From JAHWKV01 sp040905365 (GTDB lineage Bacteria > Actinomycetota > CADDZG01 > JAHWKV01), in contig JBBDRQ010000077.1 in assembly GCA_040905365.1 (NCBI GenBank), positions 1-64,000 on the forward strand: a stretch of 64,000 nt of DNA, in the 5' to 3' direction. Shown in pieces: positions 1 through 7,304 of the stretch. The position numbers and the translations under genes are program-made. How positions within the stretch are numbered: the first letter of the stretch is position 1; each line of letters begins with the position of its first letter. Under the pieces are notes generated by a model. The model did no database searches. It had not been told where the DNA came from and worked only from the letters and a program-made list of their open reading frames with translations.

Positions 1-2
1 CC

Positions 3-239
3 GTAGAAAACGACGTATTGACCCTGACCGGCGAACGGCAGTTCAGCGAACCCGCGGGGCAGGATTCGTTCCGCAGAGTAGAGCGGCAGTACGGACCGTT
101 TGGAAGGCGAATCGCCATCCCGCCCAAGTGCGACTCGAGCAAGATCGAAGCCAGCATGGACAACGGCCTTTTGACCATCAGCGTACCCAAGGCGGAGCAG
201 GCCAAGCCTCACCGTATCGAGGTAAAAGCTGTCCAGTAA
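3..239 (+). CDS. Hsp20/alpha-crystallin small heat-shock protein, 5' truncated by the window edge
   Basis: Only the C-terminal part of the alpha-crystallin domain is present; the reading frame is open to the first base and begins inside the domain (VENDVLTLTGER). The conserved end of the domain is clear: NGLLTISVPK is the family G-x-L motif, followed by a short tail with IEV, which resembles the I-x-I/V motif used for oligomerisation. Family members are ATP-independent holdases that bind unfolding proteins in the cytoplasm. The gene converges on the protease gene and shares a strong bidirectional hairpin with it. The family call is firm; the N-terminus lies outside the window. Confidence 0.85.
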   Translation, partial: VENDVLTLTGERQFSEPAGQDSFRRVERQYGPFGRRIAIPPKCDSSKIEASMDNGLLTISVPKAEQAKPHRIEVKAVQ

Positions 240-247
240 CACCCATA

Positions 248-287
248 CCTAGCGAAGGACCCGGCGGACGCCGGGTCCTTCGCTAGG
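248..287. terminator. Bidirectional hairpin between convergent genes
   Basis: A perfect 18-bp inverted repeat (248-265 and 270-287) with a 4-base loop lies between the hsp20 stop and the stop codon of the minus-strand protease gene, which sits inside the right arm (283-285). There is no T-run on either side, so it is not a textbook intrinsic terminator. Its position and stability suggest it ends transcripts from both directions. Confidence 0.7.
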
Positions 288-2250
288 CGGCCGGCGACAA
301 AGCAGTCATGGCGTGCTTAAGGGAATCCACACCCAACACCTGCAGGTCCGAGTTGGCTGCGGAGGCTTCGCTGCGGGGCACCACCAACACCGAAGCGTCC
401 GCCTCACTCGCGGTTATAGCCTTTTGGCGCAGCCCGCCGACCGCTCCCACCTCGCCCTCGAGCCCGATGGTCCCCGAGGCTGCGATCCGGCGTTCGGCCG
501 CCAGGTCACGGGGGTCCAGCATGTCCGCGATGACCAGACCGTAGGCCAAGCCGGCCGAAGGCCCGCCGATCCGGCGCTCGGCGAACTCGATCTCAAAGGG
601 CAGCTCGACATCGAGCTTGTCCGTGGTGGTAATCACGCCGATGCCCCGACCGGTCGAAGTGAAACCCTCCAGCGCGCGGCTGAACACAGTTACCTCGACA
701 GTCTCCCGACCCCGCTGCACGGTCAGGTCGAACGCGGTGCCGGCGGGACGGCTCTTGGTCTCGTCGCTGAGCTCGGCGGCCAGCGACAGCGCAACGCCGT
801 CGACTTGCTTGACCACGTCGCCGGCACGAAGCTTGCCCTGCGCAGGAGAGCCGGCCAGGACCTCCTCTATCCGCGCCCCTTCCCCGCTGAGCTCTACAGG
901 GAGTCCGGCAGCCGACGCCGCAGCGGCGGCAGCGGCTATTCGGCTCTCCTCGAAAACAGCCAGCTGCGCTTGGAAGTACTCCTCCTCGGAAACCCCGGCC
1001 GGCAGGAAAGTCGACCGCGGCACCACGTCCACTTCCGGATTTAGCGCCGACAGCCCCGCCCGCAGGGCGTTGGGCCGGCTCAAGTGGATCGAAACCAACA
1101 GGTAACTGCCGGTGGGCTTTTCCGAGGGCACACCGGTGATGGTTACGTCCCCCGACAGGTCGGTGGCGCTTCCGGCCGATACCAGCAACACCGGAGGCCG
1201 GTACAAGGAACCCGCGACGGGCAGCGCGACGGCCAGGACCAAAAACACAGTGCTCCACGAGAAGCGCCGGGCGCGGGAGCCGGTGGAAGCCGGCCCATTA
1301 GCCTTCAAAAAGCGCGCCACGTTAGCTCGGGATACCTGTCCGACTACCGCACCCTCCTGCACGACCGCCAAGGGACCCGGCCGCTCGAGGACGAGGTCCA
1401 GCACCTCCGACGCCGGCCGGTGGGCAGCCACTGCCCCGCCTTCGGATCCCAGCGCCACGTAGCCGTCGTTGTCGACCGAGCCCATCAGGTCGCTGGCGAG
1501 GCGTCCCTCGAAACTCTGTCTGAGCTGCGCGTGCCTCAGTTCCGCCAGGGCCGCCCGCCACAAAAAGATGCCCAACAGAACGAACCAGATCCCCTGCAAG
1601 GTTGACCAGAACACCAGGCTCACCGCGCCCAGCGCCATCAAGGCGTAGGCGAACGCGCGGCCGGCGCCGGAGGCCAGCCTGGTCGCTTTCACGAAACTGC
1701 CGCTGGTCCTCCAAAGCCAAGCCCGCAGAATTCGGCCGCCGTCGAGCGGAAGCGCCGGAATCAAATTGAACAGCGCCAGCAGCAGGTTGATCCTGGCCAG
1801 GTAGTCGACCACGCCGGCGATCTCCACGGCCCACGCGGCCGATCCAAGCGCCACGCGCGCCGCCGCAAACAGCCCGGCCAGGAGCAGCGAAACCACCGGG
1901 CCGGCCACCGCGATCCGTAGCTCCGCGGCGGCGGTTGGAAACATACCTTGAAAGCGGGCCACGCCCCCGAACAGCCACAGGGTGATGTCGTGAATCCGCA
2001 TACCTTCCTTGGCGGCTTGGAGGGCGTGGCCTAGCTCGTGCAGAGCAATGGACGCAAAAAAAACCAGTGCCGAGACCCCCGCCATCAGCCAGTAGGTCCG
2101 CGGCGGCAGACCCGGGTACGCGAAGGGAAACAGCTGGACGGCCAGCGACCAGGTGACCAGCGCGAAAACGACCAGCCAGGACCAATGGATCGACAGGCGG
2201 ATACCCCGCACGCGCAGTAAGACGATGCTGGGCGTCAGCAGACTCTTCAA
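283..2250 (-). CDS. Site-2 protease (M50) fused to a YlbL-like PDZ + Lon-type (S16) protease
   Basis: One uninterrupted 655-residue frame joins two membrane protease families. Residues about 1-240 are a site-2 protease: several membrane segments, zinc motif HELGH at 71-75 and the second metal motif NLIPALPLDGG with Asp170. Residues about 253-317 look like a degenerate CBS-type module. A membrane segment at about 331-350 then starts a complete YlbL-like protein: a leader domain, a PDZ domain at about 440-525 and a Lon-type proteolytic domain with Ser565 in GGPSAG and Lys610 in GLRQK, the expected Ser-Lys dyad. Both active sites look intact. Substrates are unknown; regulated cleavage of a membrane-bound regulator followed by further degradation is an inference. 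It lies next to a lipoprotein gene on the same strand. Confidence 0.88.
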   Translation of the reverse strand: MKSLLTPSIVLLRVRGIRLSIHWSWLVVFALVTWSLAVQLFPFAYPGLPPRTYWLMAGVSALVFFASIALHELGHALQAAKEGMRIHDITLWLFGGVARFQGMFPTAAAELRIAVAGPVVSLLLAGLFAAARVALGSAAWAVEIAGVVDYLARINLLLALFNLIPALPLDGGRILRAWLWRTSGSFVKATRLASGAGRAFAYALMALGAVSLVFWSTLQGIWFVLLGIFLWRAALAELRHAQLRQSFEGRLASDLMGSVDNDGYVALGSEGGAVAAHRPASEVLDLVLERPGPLAVVQEGAVVGQVSRANVARFLKANGPASTGSRARRFSWSTVFLVLAVALPVAGSLYRPPVLLVSAGSATDLSGDVTITGVPSEKPTGSYLLVSIHLSRPNALRAGLSALNPEVDVVPRSTFLPAGVSEEEYFQAQLAVFEESRIAAAAAAASAAGLPVELSGEGARIEEVLAGSPAQGKLRAGDVVKQVDGVALSLAAELSDETKSRPAGTAFDLTVQRGRETVEVTVFSRALEGFTSTGRGIGVITTTDKLDVELPFEIEFAERRIGGPSAGLAYGLVIADMLDPRDLAAERRIAASGTIGLEGEVGAVGGLRQKAITASEADASVLVVPRSEASAANSDLQVLGVDSLKHAMTALSPAA

Positions 2251-2255
2251 GCTGT

Positions 2256-3284
2256 TTAGAGGTCCTGCAGGACCGGCTCGATCTCTGCTCGGGTGGCTAC
2301 GTTGTCCCAGCGGTGAGAAATGATGCCCTGTTCATCAATCAAGAAGACCCAGGGCTCAAAGATGTTCTGGTCGCGCATTACCCACTCGGCCGCAGCCTCG
2401 TTAACCACTGAGTTGTCGAAATCTCTCCAGACCTCGATGTGAATGAAGTTGGCCGCTGCGGAGTAATCGTGGGCCAACTGCGCCACCATGTCCGTAATCG
2501 GCCCGCAAAAGCGGCTGAGGCAGTACACGGGCGTGGAGACGATCAGCAGAGTCGGCTTGCCGCCGGCGATCGAGGAGGCCACAGTAGTGGTGTGCAGGTG
2601 CTCATCGGGGATCCCGCTCTCCTGGCCGGCGCGTGAATCGATCGCCTCTCGGGGAACGTCGGTAGAGTCCAGCGTCAAGTTCTCGGTGCGCGGCGCCTCG
2701 TCGCCGACCGCCGGGTACCGGTGCTCGTCAAAGACCTCGAAAGTGGCAGTGCCGGCTTGAACGTCACCGTCCAGATCGGCGGTCACCTCGACTCCCCAGA
2801 ATCCCGCCCGGTCGAAATCGACCTCAGCCGCGTAGACCCCGCTTCCCTCGGCTCCGGGGACGACGGTGGGGCCCTGACCGGCCTGCGGACCTTGACCGGA
2901 TGAATTGGGAATCGGCAGGTAGCGCCCGGTGGCTTCGGACACCACTTCGCCCCGAACCTGCTCCTCGCGAGTGCCAAGGTACGCAAACCTAAGGTCAACA
3001 TCTCCCCAGCCGACCAATTCCTGCTCGGACGTGATCAGGCCGACCATGAATCTTTGGCTGCCTACCGCCAAGTCGTAGCTGGCCACCTGGACGTTAAGCC
3101 CGCCTGTAGCCTCGGGCGACGGCTCGGCCTGCGTCTGGGTGCCGGAGCTGCAAGAGGCCAGCACAACCAACAGCAGCGCCGCGGCCAAAGATCGAAATAG
3201 CGCCGCGGCCAAAGATCGAAATAGCGCCGCGGCCAAAGATCGAAATAGCGCCGCGGCCAACGATCGAAATGAGGCTTGGGTCAT
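2256..3284 (-). CDS. Lipoprotein with thioredoxin-like C-terminal domain
   Basis: The protein starts with a lipoprotein signal peptide ending in lipobox LASC, so it should be anchored to the outer face of the membrane after cleavage. The n/h region is unusually long because it holds four direct copies of FRSLAAAL. The C-terminal ~110 residues have a thioredoxin-like layout (PTLLIVSTPVYC...FCGP, then IHIEVW and a final WVFLIDEQG strand) with a C-x4-C pair rather than C-x2-C, so redox activity is uncertain. The ATG at 3284 is preferred over a GTG at 3317, because 3284 lies just after the stop of the upstream gene and avoids an overlap. Function not known. Confidence 0.65.
   Translation of the reverse strand: MTQASFRSLAAALFRSLAAALFRSLAAALFRSLAAALLLVVLASCSSGTQTQAEPSPEATGGLNVQVASYDLAVGSQRFMVGLITSEQELVGWGDVDLRFAYLGTREEQVRGEVVSEATGRYLPIPNSSGQGPQAGQGPTVVPGAEGSGVYAAEVDFDRAGFWGVEVTADLDGDVQAGTATFEVFDEHRYPAVGDEAPRTENLTLDSTDVPREAIDSRAGQESGIPDEHLHTTTVASSIAGGKPTLLIVSTPVYCLSRFCGPITDMVAQLAHDYSAAANFIHIEVWRDFDNSVVNEAAAEWVMRDQNIFEPWVFLIDEQGIISHRWDNVATRAEIEPVLQDL
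3175..3270. repeat. Four tandem 24-bp units inside a signal peptide
   Basis: Units at 3175-3198, 3199-3222, 3223-3246 and 3247-3270 are identical except for one base in the last (AAAGATCG becomes AACGATCG). Each unit is in frame and encodes FRSLAAAL on the minus strand, so changes in copy number alter only the length of the lipoprotein signal peptide. Confidence 0.95.
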
Positions 3285-3288
3285 GACG

Positions 3289-3741
3289 TTAGATACTGCA
3301 AAGTGGATAAGGCGCACCCAACGATTCTAGTGCCATCTGCGAAACCCGCAGAAGCTCGTCCCAGTGTGACGCCAACCGGCCGACGTTTGAGGAGTCGAGC
3401 GCCCTCTCCACCGCGTTCTTGCTGCGCAGCAGGTCGGCGGCCAGCGGCCTGTCTACCTCGGCCAGCTCCTCGGCAATCGAGTGCAAACCGGCGTGCACCT
3501 CGCCGTAAAACGCATCCCCGACCTGAGTTGGATTACCGGCCCGTACGGCCGGACCCGCGTCGCACAGCGCCTCATAGACGCGCCCATAATCCTCGGGTTG
3601 CACCGGCCCGGCCTGCTGCTGGCCGCCGGCCCGCAGCAAAGCGACCCCGCCCATCGCCACGGCCAGCAGCGCCAGCACGGCGGCGATCTTCGCGGATACG
3701 AGAGCTCTGCCTGAGAACCGGCTGCGGCCGCCTTCGCTCAC
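3289..3741 (-). CDS. Small single-pass membrane protein of unknown function
   Basis: A 150-residue protein with a basic N-terminus, one hydrophobic segment (about residues 17-37) and an outside domain of mostly helical character containing two cysteines, one close to the C-terminus. No family is recognised. Its ATG overlaps the stop of the kinase gene by four bases, so the two are translationally coupled, and the lipoprotein gene follows five bases after its stop. The context suggests a membrane module of kinase, small membrane protein and lipoprotein, possibly with the protease fusion downstream; this is inferred from gene order only. Confidence 0.6.
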   Translation of the reverse strand: MSEGGRSRFSGRALVSAKIAAVLALLAVAMGGVALLRAGGQQQAGPVQPEDYGRVYEALCDAGPAVRAGNPTQVGDAFYGEVHAGLHSIAEELAEVDRPLAADLLRSKNAVERALDSSNVGRLASHWDELLRVSQMALESLGAPYPLCSI

Positions 3742-5111
3742 AGGGACACCAGCCTCTGCAGGCGGTCCAACTGCTCGCTTATGGAGGAGGCGGCGCCGGG
3801 TGCCACCTCGCCCTCCTCCTGATACTCCTGCAGCTCTTCGCGGGCCTTGGCAACGTGCTCGACCGCATCCCCGTAATCCTGATCCTCGTACTCAGAGCGC
3901 GCCTTGGACACCTCGCCGAGAATCTCCTCGCCCGCCTCGACGCTCAACTCACCGGAGGTGATGGATGCCTCAACAAACGACCACAGCGAGTCAACGGCTT
4001 GGTTCACCGCGGCCGGGCCCGACGCGGCGGGAACCTCGGCTTCGGTCGGTCGGGAAGACGGGGTCTCGTCGACGACCTGCGCCGGCGTAGCCGAGGACTC
4101 CGCCCCGGTCTCGGACCCGGTGAGCGCCGACACCAGCAACCGGCCGCCGACGATCAACGCCACCAGTCCCAACAGGCCGAGGCCGGCTACCCTTCCCCAG
4201 GACCGAGACTTCTCACGGGATGCCGGTCCCGCCAAGACGGCAGTCTTTGGATCGGCCATACCCGAGCGCGCCGGCGGCGCCGGCCGGGCAGAGGGCGGAG
4301 ATGCAGCCGCGTGCAGCGCCCGAGCCATCTGCGCGGCGCTGTCGAATCTGCGGTCCGGATCCTTCTCCAAGGCCTTCATGACCACCGCGTCGAGCTCTGC
4401 CGCTACAGCGGAGTTGAGCTCCGACGGGGGGCGGGGCCGCTCAGCGGCCAGGCGGTTGGCCACCTCCAGCAGGGTTTCCCCGGGCAAAGGGGCCCGGCCG
4501 GTCAGCATCTGGTACAAGACACAACCCAGCGAGTAGATGTCGCTGCGCAGATCCACGCCATCACCGCGGGCCTGCTCCGGTGACAGGTACGCAGCTGTGC
4601 CCAGCACGTCGCCCACCTGAGTCAAGTTCCCCATAGCCGTCTTCGCGATACCGAAGTCCATGACCTTCACGGTCCCGGAGCCTTCCTCGAGCATGATGTT
4701 CCCCGGCTTGACGTCGCGATGGACGATGCCCAGTCGGTGAGCTGCCCCGAGTGCATCGCAGACTCGCGCCGCCACATCTACCGCGACGGAGGGGTCAAGC
4801 GTGCCGTCACGGGCCACAACCTGGGCCAGCGTCGAGCCCCGGATGTACTCCATTACAATGTAGTAGCGCTCACCGTCGGCGCCGGTATCGAATATGCGAA
4901 CGACGTTGCGGTGGTCCAACGAGGCTGCCGCCTTGGCTTCGGCTTCAAACCTGGCCACGAACTGCGCGTTCGCCGCCAGGTCAGCGCACAGCACCTTGAT
5001 AGCCACCGTCCGACCCAACCGCTCGTCGGTGCCCCGGTAGACCTTGGCCATCCCACCTTCGGCGATCAACACCTCGATCCGGTACCGCCCGGCGATCACG
5101 TCGTCGTTCAT
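3738..5111 (-). CDS. Membrane Ser/Thr protein kinase without PASTA domains
   Basis: Residues about 9-270 form a eukaryote-like kinase of the bacterial PknB group: glycine loop IAEGGMAKVY, ATP-binding Lys39 in VAIK, catalytic HRDVKPGN with Asp133, and DFG at 152-154. A proline-rich linker is followed by a membrane segment at about 308-330 and an outer domain of ~125 residues that looks helical and charged, with no PASTA repeats. The extracellular ligand is therefore unknown. The substrates may include the products of the coupled downstream genes, which is only an inference. The domain call is certain. Confidence 0.92.
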   Translation of the reverse strand: MNDDVIAGRYRIEVLIAEGGMAKVYRGTDERLGRTVAIKVLCADLAANAQFVARFEAEAKAAASLDHRNVVRIFDTGADGERYYIVMEYIRGSTLAQVVARDGTLDPSVAVDVAARVCDALGAAHRLGIVHRDVKPGNIMLEEGSGTVKVMDFGIAKTAMGNLTQVGDVLGTAAYLSPEQARGDGVDLRSDIYSLGCVLYQMLTGRAPLPGETLLEVANRLAAERPRPPSELNSAVAAELDAVVMKALEKDPDRRFDSAAQMARALHAAASPPSARPAPPARSGMADPKTAVLAGPASREKSRSWGRVAGLGLLGLVALIVGGRLLVSALTGSETGAESSATPAQVVDETPSSRPTEAEVPAASGPAAVNQAVDSLWSFVEASITSGELSVEAGEEILGEVSKARSEYEDQDYGDAVEHVAKAREELQEYQEEGEVAPGAASSISEQLDRLQRLVSL

Positions 5112-5172
5112 TGGCCAAGACTAGTCCACGAACCTTCGCCCCCGGATCCCCCTCCCCCCCGGGGGAAGTGGA

Positions 5173-5196
5173 GCGCAGTCGATCGGCGTTCAGGTG
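5173..5196 (+). repeat. Remnant of dispersed intergenic repeat
   Basis: The 24 bases here match those at 9892-9915 with one difference, and share CGCAGTCGATCGG and CAGGTG with the right end of the full element at 15279-15384. It lies just downstream of the SCO1664-like gene, beside a GC hairpin. Only the right end of the element is present. Confidence 0.6.
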
Positions 5197-5223
5197 GTTA
5201 CTGGAGCCACGGGGGCCGCGCCG

Positions 5224-5259
5224 GGCCCCCCTGGGGCGACGCTGCCTCCCCAGGGGGCC
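5224..5259 (-). terminator. GC-rich hairpin after the SCO1664-like gene
   Basis: Arms 5224-5236 and 5248-5259 pair over 12 bp with one bulged C and an 11-base loop. It begins one base after the stop codon of the minus-strand gene at 5261, so it is placed to end that operon. There is no U-tract. The loop and right arm carry the GACGCTGCC-type motif seen again near 15.2 kb. Confidence 0.6.
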
Positions 5260-5260
5260 G

Positions 5261-5965
5261 CTAAATCGGCGGCCACGGGATCGGGCGGCCCGGACCCGGT
5301 TCCGGGAAAACCGCAGCATCGAGCAGCTGCTCGGCCCGGACCGCCAGCGCTTGAACTTCCTCGGGGCTCAGCAGCTCGCTCAGCCCGCCGGCAGCTTCAC
5401 TCTCCAGCGCGTCTCGCAGACGGACTACGTGGCGCACCTCCTGTTCACTCAAGGGCTCTCCCACGAAGTGCCACAAAACCGTTCTCAATTTCGGCTCTGC
5501 GTGAAAGCACAGGCCGTGATCGATACCCCACAGCAATCCCTGCCGGTCCACCAGCACGTGACCGGCTTTGCGGTCCGCATTGTTGGCCACCACATCGAAC
5601 AAGGCGATGGAGCGCAGATCCTGCAGGTGCGTTGACAGCAGGTCGAACGCGGTGACCGAGGGGTCGTGATCTACAAACAACTGCACCGCCCCCTCCCCCA
5701 GCGGCCCGTCTCGCAAGATGGTCGGCGGCACGTGATCCCAACCTGCGTCCCGGCTCAGCAAAAACGCCGCCGCCTCACGCCGGCAAAGCGTGCCGCCCGG
5801 AAAGTCCCACAGCGGGGTCTCCCCTTTACGGGGCTTGTAAACCACCAGGACGCCGTCGGGCAACTGCGCCAAGAACGTGTAGTTCGACGAGCCCGGCAGC
5901 AGACCCAGAACCTCAATATCCCCGGACAGAGCCTCAGGCTGGGCTGTGGGTCGCCGATCCGACAA
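5261..5965 (-). CDS. SCO1664-family protein (kinase-like fold, unknown function)
   Basis: The sequence fits the actinobacterial SCO1664 family, distantly like PI3/4-kinases and HipA: a strand pair with VVYKPRKGETPLWDFP, then a central LFDVVANNADRKAGHVL with GIDHGLCFH, which resemble the catalytic Asn-Asp and metal-binding Asp regions of that fold. Homology begins near LSGDIEVLG, so the long upstream frame is unlikely to be all coding; a TTG at 5965 preceded by GGAAG is the best start, though an earlier start up to 6085 cannot be excluded. It is the last gene of the trio with the DUF3090 and phosphatase genes. In many actinobacteria this trio sits beside mshC (mycothiol synthesis), which is absent here. 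Confidence 0.75.
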   Translation of the reverse strand: MSDRRPTAQPEALSGDIEVLGLLPGSSNYTFLAQLPDGVLVVYKPRKGETPLWDFPGGTLCRREAAAFLLSRDAGWDHVPPTILRDGPLGEGAVQLFVDHDPSVTAFDLLSTHLQDLRSIALFDVVANNADRKAGHVLVDRQGLLWGIDHGLCFHAEPKLRTVLWHFVGEPLSEQEVRHVVRLRDALESEAAGGLSELLSPEEVQALAVRAEQLLDAAVFPEPGPGRPIPWPPI

Positions 5966-5981
5966 ACTGTCTTCCGTTGGG

Positions 5982-6533
5982 CTACCTATGCCTGGGATTG
6001 TGGCCGTTGGAGCCGGGGCATTGGTGGCCTTCGGGCTCCATCGGGTGACCGCACAACGGGCAGATCGGACGGCCCTGCCCCACAACCTTCATGCCCTGGA
6101 CGCCAAACGCGGCCAGCTGCCTGGGCGACACCCAGATCTTTACCTCTGCCGGATCCGCCAAGGCGGACTCCCCGTACTCGGCGAAAACCAGCTGCACTAG
6201 GTCGCGCTCTTGCTCGTAGCGCAAGGTGATGGTGGTGGGATCGACCCGGAAAGCCGGCTCGTCGGGGACCAGAGACATCATCTGATCGAACTCCGGCCGG
6301 GACGCTCCCAGCGGTCCCTTGCCCAGCAGCTCCTTGGTCATCTCGTGCTGCCCGACCTGCGACAACAGCTCATACGCACCGCGCGCCAGAGCCACCACCT
6401 GTTCCTTCTCCAGCACCCACGTGTACGCGACGGATTCGGCCACAACCTGGATCATGAAAACGCGATTGCCTGGCTCACCGACCGTGCCGGCCGTGAGACG
6501 GTCGACCTGCTCGAACTCCACGTCGTCGCTCAA
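5982..6533 (-). CDS. DUF3090 family protein
   Basis: A 183-residue protein matching the actinobacterial DUF3090 family in length and in its pattern (start MSDDVEFEQVDRLTAG, then RVFMIQVV and LEKEQVVALA). The C-terminus has a treble-clef-like metal site, CPLCGHP followed by HQCPGSNGH. The function is unknown. Its start overlaps the stop of the phosphatase gene by four bases, and its stop is followed within ~17 bases by the SCO1664-like start, so the three genes form one operon. The Cys/His tail suggests a zinc-dependent role, possibly nucleic acid or protein binding; this is inference. Confidence 0.85.
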   Translation of the reverse strand: MSDDVEFEQVDRLTAGTVGEPGNRVFMIQVVAESVAYTWVLEKEQVVALARGAYELLSQVGQHEMTKELLGKGPLGASRPEFDQMMSLVPDEPAFRVDPTTITLRYEQERDLVQLVFAEYGESALADPAEVKIWVSPRQLAAFGVQGMKVVGQGRPICPLCGHPMEPEGHQCPGSNGHNPRHR

Positions 6534-7186
6534 CGGCCTTCTTTCGATTTCTCGGGCGTGGCTTTCAACATATTCTGCAACCCATCGTAGTCTCCGGTGT
6601 CGTTCAAGCTGAGCAGCGCAGGGGTGCCTTCGCCTACCGAAACCGCGGTAATCGAGCCCGGTGCTACGTTAATCCGATCGTACAGGTCGATCCCAAGTCC
6701 CAGATAGGCGGCCACCAGCAGCCGGATCATGTCCGAATGGGAGCACGCCACGACGGCCCCGGCACTTTCCTCGGGGTGGCGGGTGCGCAACTCCTCCACC
6801 CCCAGCACCCCTCGGGTCTGCGCCTCCCGGATGGTCTCGCCGCCCGGAAACCTAAAGTCGGCGGGGCGGGCCCTGAGCTTCTTCCACCCGGGGTTTTTGT
6901 ACAGGGTCTTGAAGCTCTTGCCCTGCCACCGCCCGTAGTCGATCTCGCTGAGCTTATCCACCGTCACCACCGGCTTGCCGTGCATCGCCGCTATTGCCTC
7001 CGCGGTTTGCGTGCAACGCTGCATGGGGCTGGAGTAGATGGCTTGCAGCGGTACCGACGCCAAGCGGTTAGCGGCGGCTTGGGCCTGCCGTTGACCCTGG
7101 TCCGACAAGCCGAAGCCCGGCAGCCGGCCGGTCAGTTTCTGACCGGTCACCGAAGTCAGGCCGTGGCGCACCAGCAGAAGGATCAT
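6530..7186 (-). CDS. Histidine phosphatase superfamily protein, MSMEG_4193-like
   Basis: The N-terminal LLLVRHG motif supplies the phospho-accepting His8; further histidine phosphatase signatures are GLSDQGQRQA, the E-x-DYGRW segment and the second His in ACSHSDMIR. At 218 residues it fits the MSMEG_4193 (putative phosphomutase) group, which is regularly encoded with DUF3090 and SCO1664-like genes. The substrate is not known. It is the first gene of the operon; the 118 bases to the divergent fumarase gene must hold the promoters for both. Confidence 0.85.
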   Translation of the reverse strand: MILLLVRHGLTSVTGQKLTGRLPGFGLSDQGQRQAQAAANRLASVPLQAIYSSPMQRCTQTAEAIAAMHGKPVVTVDKLSEIDYGRWQGKSFKTLYKNPGWKKLRARPADFRFPGGETIREAQTRGVLGVEELRTRHPEESAGAVVACSHSDMIRLLVAAYLGLGIDLYDRINVAPGSITAVSVGEGTPALLSLNDTGDYDGLQNMLKATPEKSKEGR

Positions 7187-7292
7187 GCCCTGATGTATAC
7201 CTCATCCCTGGGCTGCCTCCCACGCCCCGGCGCCCGCCTAAGTATTCGCGCCCGAGCAATACGGCCCGGTTGGTGCGTCCGGCCGGCCGCAT

Positions 7293-7298
7293 TAGTAT
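7293..7298 (+). promoter_or_regulatory. -10 box of a probable leaderless fumarase transcript
   Basis: TAGTAT ends six bases before the GTG start at 7305, and no Shine-Dalgarno sequence is present. This is the spacing expected if transcription starts at the start codon itself. No convincing -35 is seen. Confidence 0.5.
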
Positions 7299-7304
7299 CA
7301 ACGG

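Noticed and set aside
3276..4583. 435-codon plus-strand open frame across the kinase and membrane protein genes
   Set aside because: Arg/Pro-rich, antisense to a well-supported kinase gene.
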